The notes beneath the pieces were generated by a model, which searched no databases, had not been told where the DNA came from, and worked only from the letters and a program-made list of their open reading frames with translations. From assembly GCF_013373865.1 (NCBI RefSeq), contig NC_050471.1, forward strand, positions 26,693,176 through 26,757,175: 64,000 bases of DNA, read 5' to 3'. The DNA is from Monomorium pharaonis. Lineage: Eukaryota > Arthropoda > Insecta > Hymenoptera > Formicidae. This document shows positions 13,961-64,000 of the stretch, piece after piece. Each line of letters begins with the position of its first letter. Within the stretch, counting starts at the first letter, position 1. Position numbers and translations under genes: made by a program.

Positions 13961-14189
13961 TATTACGTGGTACTTCTTATTGGATAATTATTCCTTTTGT
14001 TTCAAGAACTCTTCAAATTTATATATATAATGCCAGTGATCAATATAAAATATTACAAGTAAAAGATTTCTAGATAAATAAAAAAAGGATAATGTATTAA
14101 TAACAATTTAAGGTAAAATATCTTTTATTTGTCAATTCTTTCAAAAGCGCATCTTTTAATGTAATTTTTTTAGATAATTATTAAAATTA

Positions 14190-14521
14190 TTTTTTAGATT
14201 TCGTCGAATATAACAAAGCACCCGAAGTCTTCTGGATTCTTTTTGAAGCATGCAACGTCGTTGCTGAGTAATAACAATACGTTCGTAACGGACACTTTGC
14301 AGAAATTAACACTTCTGTGGACGAATCAAATAGAATTGAATTGGTGGAGGCAAATTATGCTGACGTTTCATCAAGTATTTGGCTATGATTTCGTGTATAA
14401 TTTCGTCAGTCAAAGCAAATTTAAAGTTCTCATACAACCGATAGTGAATCTGGCGAAGAATCATGCAAACGAGGGAAGAATGTGATAATTGAGTTAGCCG
14501 ACTTATGGTATCTTGCATAGC
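14190..14521 (+). pseudogene. Broken copy 2 of the HEATR1 penultimate exon
   Basis: The sequence matches HEATR1 12,508-12,850 over about 330 bp, including part of the acceptor side (ttttttag). Recognisable peptides are KHATSLLSNNNTFVTDT and FNFVSQSKFKVL-like. The reading frame is broken by indels and ends at a TGA (14,483-14,485). A following HEATR1 last exon was not found, so this is a non-functional fragment rather than an alternative exon. Confidence 0.75.
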
Positions 14522-14811
14522 TAGACTATTTTTACACTATTAGATTATATTAGATTACTAGACTATATTTAGACTATTTTCTCGCCCTAAAGTGTTAAAG
14601 AAAACTGAAATAATTCATAAAACATTTGTCAACACACTGTAATTGAAAATAGTTATTTATATATACCTATATTTATATTGATAAATATTTTTATTGAATA
14701 TTTTATTTTTACTGCACTTTGACATGAGTAATAAATTTTGTTTGTCTGGTATTCCATTTTTTAACAATAACTGAATAGAGAAGCAACAATTCATCAAAAT
14801 CTTTTAAAACA

Positions 14812-14817
<6 letters not shown>

Positions 14818-14852
<35 letters not shown>
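14818..14852. repeat. (TA)n microsatellite
   Basis: A run of about 17 TA units between broken copies 2 and 3 of the HEATR1 exon. Confidence 0.85.
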
Positions 14853-14855
<3 letters not shown>

Positions 14856-15282
14856 ATTTTTTTTCATATTTTTTTCATATTATTAATGCAATAATACTTA
14901 GGTACATAGAAAAGTTACACTTTCTTTTTTATAGATGGGAGCCAAACAAGATTTGCTTGTTTTACAATTACGAGTGGATAACATTTTGTTGCAGCACATA
15001 TACTCAGGCCCACATACATTAATTGGAAGATTAATAATTATATTACTCGTATATTATTTTAAGCAATAATAATAAATTTAAATAATTAGGTATTAAATAA
15101 TTAAAAGAAATACTAATAAAATTTTAACTTTTTATATTGATCAATTATAAGTAGTTTCAAAAAATTCAAAAATGTATTTTTTAATACGATATATAAATAT
15201 AAAAATTTTTTTATTAGAATAGCAAACTAAATTATATATCTTGTGTTCCTTGTAAATGGCGCAACTTACAATTTGTTTTAAC

Positions 15283-15560
15283 TGTCAGCGAAATATAACG
15301 GAATGCTTAAAGTCTCCATTCATTTTATTCGCTGATGCTTTTTTTTTAACATGCGTCATTGCTGAGTAGCAAAACATGTTCGTAACAGATACTTCACAGG
15401 AATTGACATTTCTCGATAAATCAAACAGAATTAAGCCGGAACAATTTTATTTGATTTATGGGACAACGTATGTCAATACTATCGCTTCGCTATGTATTCA
15501 AATTTGCATAATTTTATAAGGCAGAACCAACCAATTCGAGAATTTCATGCACTGGTTCAC
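15283..15560 (+). pseudogene. Broken copy 3 of the HEATR1 penultimate exon
   Basis: This is a more degraded copy of the same exon. Shared words include gcgaatataacggaatg-like, cattcattttattcgc, atgttcgtaacagatact, ggaattgaca and tcaaacagaatt. Similarity fades after about 15,430 but seems to resume near 15,510-15,555 (cataatttta...gcagaacca). A TAG interrupts the SLLS region, and the frame is lost. Confidence 0.65.
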
Positions 15561-15755
15561 TGTACATCTCTTCCTCTCTTCTCATTCAAGTATAGCATGA
15601 TTGGCGGCGAAAAAATAGAAAAATAATGAACTTGAATAAATAATAATTTAATAAAGCTTTTCTTCTTTCTTAGTCCTTTAAAGATTTAAGATCGATAAGT
15701 AAAGATTGGAAATCAGGTTCTGAAATGAAAGCTTCGACTATTACGAAAACGGTGA

Positions 15756-15761
15756 TTTATT
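15756..15761 (-). terminator. Candidate poly(A) signal of the minus-strand CUB-sushi gene
   Basis: TTTATT on the + strand reads AATAAA on the minus strand, about 745 nt past the predicted stop codon. Other hexamers may be used, so this is only a candidate. Confidence 0.3.
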
Positions 15762-15929
15762 TTTAACTTATCTACAATCTCGGACGAAGTATAGAATATA
15801 TTATTTCCTTACATTATAATACAGAATAACGTAAATATGCGTATGTAATATAGATTCGCGAGTTACATGGCATCGGATCAATATAGTCCTCCATTTATAT
15901 TTAAAACGCTCTTATCAGACACTGGGCCT

Positions 15930-16350
15930 CATATTTTTGGCAACATATATTTCGTTCTAAACGCAACTATTCTTCGAACATATCGCGAAATAAATCATGA
16001 TAAATACGGTGTATTAAAAAAATGTATTTAACATAGACGTAAAGTGATAATCAATCGGATACACTTAGCAGTAAAACGTGCGAGAAAAATACTCGGTATT
16101 TTGACCGTATTCTTCGCGCACTTTTTAGTGTCCAAGCGTAGCGTCGTCCGACTCCGAATTTCATTTCTCCAAATTTCAAGGGAAATGAAACGAGAGAATG
16201 ATCTCTGAAGCGACATTCGAGCAGTCACGTTCCGCGCTACGAGTCCACGATAAGCACACACACGAGTTCGAATGCTGCAAGAAGACGCGCTCTTTCTCTT
16301 TCTCTCTCTTTGTCTCTCTCTCTGTACTCGCTTCTTCGAGCATAGCTTTT
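15930..16350. repeat. Duplicated block A' (within the predicted 3' UTR of the minus gene)
   Basis: Partner of the block at 13,600-13,960. It extends towards, but stops short of, the last coding exon of the minus-strand gene at 16,505. A CT-rich run (16,289-16,322) interrupts the similarity. Confidence 0.6.
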
Positions 16351-16504
16351 CTAGCTAATTGCACGGGATCATTGTGAGAATTTCGGAGTCCTTCGGGGAT
16401 CGGTCCTGCGGCGTCGTCGCGACGATCCCCGACCTCAACGTGGACATCGGTGACTTTTCGTCGTTCCTGGTGGCCACGTGTGCGACTAGCCTGGGCTCCT
16501 CGAA

Positions 16505-61153
<44,649 letters not shown>

Positions 61154-62884
61154 CTGAATCATATCGTTATGCACATTAAGGATGTAAACGCCACATCTTA
61201 AATTATCAAAAATATTATTAAGCATTATTAGATTGTTGTATTATTAAGTTTGAGCGCTGTGTAAAGTTCGAGTAGTTATATTATTGCTTTAAAAGTTATT
61301 TAATTTTTTGTTCTGGATTTTTACGCTAGATTGCGTTTTGTAGTAATCATTTGCAAATTTAGTGAGAAGGTACCATTACATTCACATATTAATTTAAAAA
61401 ATCAGTTTTTTAATATACACTAATTAAGCTGTAATAAACACAAAAATTTATTTAGATATACTTACTCGTTTAAAAGCTATTTACATAAAATATTTACGTA
61501 AAATAACAAATCTGATCATTTATGCTGCATAAGTTAACTTTCTTATTATTTTCTTTTTTGTTTTTAAACTGATTTCAAGATCACAATTCACAATAAAAAA
61601 TTTTTGTCATTGAATAAAAGAATACATTTAAGAAACCTGCAATTCTTGAACTCCGATAATATTTAATTTGTATTGTTGAACTAAAGCGTCATTAAATGAA
61701 TAATAAAGTAGATTGACGAGAAACGATAAAATAATTAAACGGGAATTAATTCTTTTGAAATTAATTCTAAAAATTCTCTCATTATTTTATCCGTCGTAAA
61801 ATATTAAATTGCATTGCGTATTCACATATACAGATATTCTTTTTATCTTCGCATGAACAAAATTGCAATTTATGCGAGGTTTCGCTTTCGGATACTATCG
61901 ATTGTCCGACGGCCGCGCCAATTAAATAAGCGACGTCGGTCATTAGGGGCTGTGAACGACTCTGACAAAAGCAGCCCCGGGGCTTCTTCTACAGGGAGGA
62001 ATTTAGGGGTGGGACCGGGATTGTTGCTGCGCGATCTTTGTTGCTCATGCTTGAAAGCGGGAGTGAATAATGGACGAGGGTGGATTTTCACCCCTTTCAA
62101 CAGGGCCTCGCCCCCGCTGCGTCAACCTCTTCGCGTCGATTTTATCGGTCCCCGGACGGAAATAAAAGGGAAATAACATTTCACCCACGCTCGCCCTTGC
62201 GAGAAATTTCTCTTTCTCTCTTTGAATTTTTTAGACCCGCGAATTCTCAAATTGAAACTCGCGGTTCTGTGCCTGATTGTATCTTTTAGGTGACAGTAAG
62301 GTGTTTTTTTTTTGTTTGGCGATAAAATTTGTAAAGTTTATGGAAAGCCTCTGGAAAATTGCAACTCCACGGGAAAAGTAGTCGCTTTAAATGAAAAAGA
62401 AAAACGTGAAATAAGCAGTGATCAATTTTGCTCTGAAAATAATTATAAAAGAAGTGAATACGAATGTATAAGATTATTATAGTTTTAATTACGAGGAAGA
62501 TGCGCTATTCGTATTAACGTAATTACATTATTTCTTCAACGTTATTATTAAGTTATAATTTTATCACTCGTTACCCTTTCCGTTTTTAATTCAATAACAA
62601 TTCAGACGTCTTTGTATGTTCTATCCTTTTGCGCGCGAGAGACAAAGAAGTAGAGAAAAATAAAATCCTGAAACTTTTCTTTTTTTTTTTAAATATAAAT
62701 GAGACGTTCCACTTTTCCGCGAGGAGCTCGGTGCAATTTCAGCGATGCAAAATTCGCATCTCTCGCATCCCTTATTTGCGGAATTCCCGGAGCGTGATGC
62801 TGTGTAAACGCAGGGGGAAACCATTTAGTGGAGATCGTTTCTCCTTCGGTGATCATTTGACGCACTCGTTTCGAGGGAAAAAGA

Positions 62885-62923
<39 letters not shown>

Positions 62924-64000
62924 CGGGCAATTATTGCTTTAGGAATGCTTTTACCCTTGCACATCAAACGTCGAGATTTCACTCTCGACCCTCGGCTGAT
63001 CTCGAGTGGCTCGAGCGGCGAATAAAAACGGCGGATGTATCGGCAGCGGTGGGGTCGATCGAGTGGCTTAACTGCTTTTCGCGATAATGACTTTTCGGAG
63101 ATTATATTTCTAAAACATTGGAGCCTCGATATTATTTGACAGTTGTGTTTCTCTCTCGTATTTGATTAATTATTTTACAGTTATTATAGTTAATTAATTA
63201 TTTTAATTATTTTATTTTAGCGAATTAATTTTATTGTCATTAATTATTTTAATTTAGTCGTTATTATTAATTAATAATTTTAATTATTTGAATTACCTCA
63301 ACTATATTTATGTCGATTTCCTATATATGTGTGAAAATATTTAATTTAGTAACAATTAATATAAAACATTCCGTATATTTTTTTCTAAAATTTTATCAAA
63401 ATTACATTATTTAAATATTTATTCTACTCCATATAAGTAATATTCTATTTATATAAGAAATATTACTTTTAGAAGAAATCTTCAGCTAGCAAGGAGAATT
63501 CAGCCGTGTGGTTTCTGACTTATTCTGTTGAATCCTATTAATTACAGTTAGTTACGGCTTTGGTAAGAGTCTATTACAATGTAGGTTGTCGATAGTAAAC
63601 ACTTGGAATAAGAGTTGTTCTCCAGAGTTGCGGTCTATCTCCAATTTCGACCGTAACCGAACACTGTCTTGTGTAATCAAATACTTGTGTCAGGAACAGA
63701 AGTCGTTCGATATCGTCAGCGAGGACCATAAAAATTCTATCCACCCGACGAATTGTCAATAAAATTATTTTTAAGTCTACACCGTGACTGCAATTGGAAA
63801 CTCCGTGATGCAATTCTGACATAGATCGTTTTTCAAAGATCCAAGAAAACTAATTCACGCAAATATAATTTTCTCATGAGATTAAATTAAAGAGTTTACA
63901 TCTTTTAAGATGAATTGTCTAATAATTGGGAGAAAAAAAAGTATTACCGTTTAGATCACCGGTGCATCGAACGTATTAATTTATCGTTGTATTTGAGTGA
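61154..64000. other. Upstream intron of the CUB-sushi gene
   Basis: No exon with the required phase was found here. A (GA)n run lies at 62,883-62,920. A CG-rich patch at 61,890-62,170 and low-complexity AT at 63,160-63,300 hold no recognised gene. The 82-codon minus ORF at 63,574-63,822 is unassigned. Confidence 0.45.

Noticed and set aside
14243..14485. Alternative last exon of HEATR1
   Set aside because: Similarity to the penultimate exon is clear, but indels break the HEATR1 frame and the terminal exon is not duplicated after it.
63574..63822. 82-codon minus-strand ORF as an upstream exon of the CUB-sushi gene
   Set aside because: No cysteine-rich extracellular pattern, no suitable donor in the required phase, and no recognised family.
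63953..64000. Possible minus-strand exon at the right edge ending at GTAATA
   Set aside because: The phase at the donor does not fit the exon at 61,153, and the frames contain stops within about 30 nt.

Overview
The window looks like insect nuclear DNA, most likely a hymenopteran such as an ant. This is inferred from the intron-rich, AT-rich genes, the CpG-rich islands scattered through long introns, and a BEL/Pao LTR retrotransposon; no species marker was seen. No rRNA, tRNA or CRISPR structure was recognised.

Region 1 (about 1-13.4 kb, + strand) holds two housekeeping genes in tandem. The first is the 3' two-fifths of a Gemin5-like gene (SMN complex, snRNP assembly), read through eight exons that join in frame to 718 codons. 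The second is a complete HEATR1/UTP10-like gene (U3 snoRNP / SSU processome), nine coding exons giving 2057 aa. Between them lies a decayed minus-strand copy of a Nup37-like WD40 gene.

Region 2 (13.4-16.5 kb) is a local duplication patch. The penultimate HEATR1 exon recurs twice as broken copies, and a block next to the HEATR1 3' end recurs inside the predicted 3' UTR of the convergent gene.

Region 3 (16.5-61.2 kb, - strand) is dominated by one very long gene for a type I membrane protein. Seven coding exons, all joining in phase, encode a cysteine-containing N-terminal segment, a CUB domain, a sushi/CCP domain, a 62-aa stalk, one transmembrane helix and a short tail. Its 5' end lies beyond the right edge. 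Its 30.7-kb intron carries a nearly pristine BEL/Pao element (26,689-34,708) in the opposite orientation, with apparently identical 1,334-bp LTRs, a GATTC target duplication and a tRNA-Tyr primer site. Its gag and pol share one frame and are separated by a single UGA followed by CUA.

The other introns hold GC-rich islands, including one at 19.4-20.5 kb with a run of + strand splice donors. They also hold foldback elements (42.13-42.26, 46.15-46.28, 56.35-56.49 and 58.05-58.34 kb), many (GA/CT)n microsatellites and AT-rich filler. Large ORFs in the 43-49 kb GC-rich stretches look like composition artefacts and are not annotated as genes.
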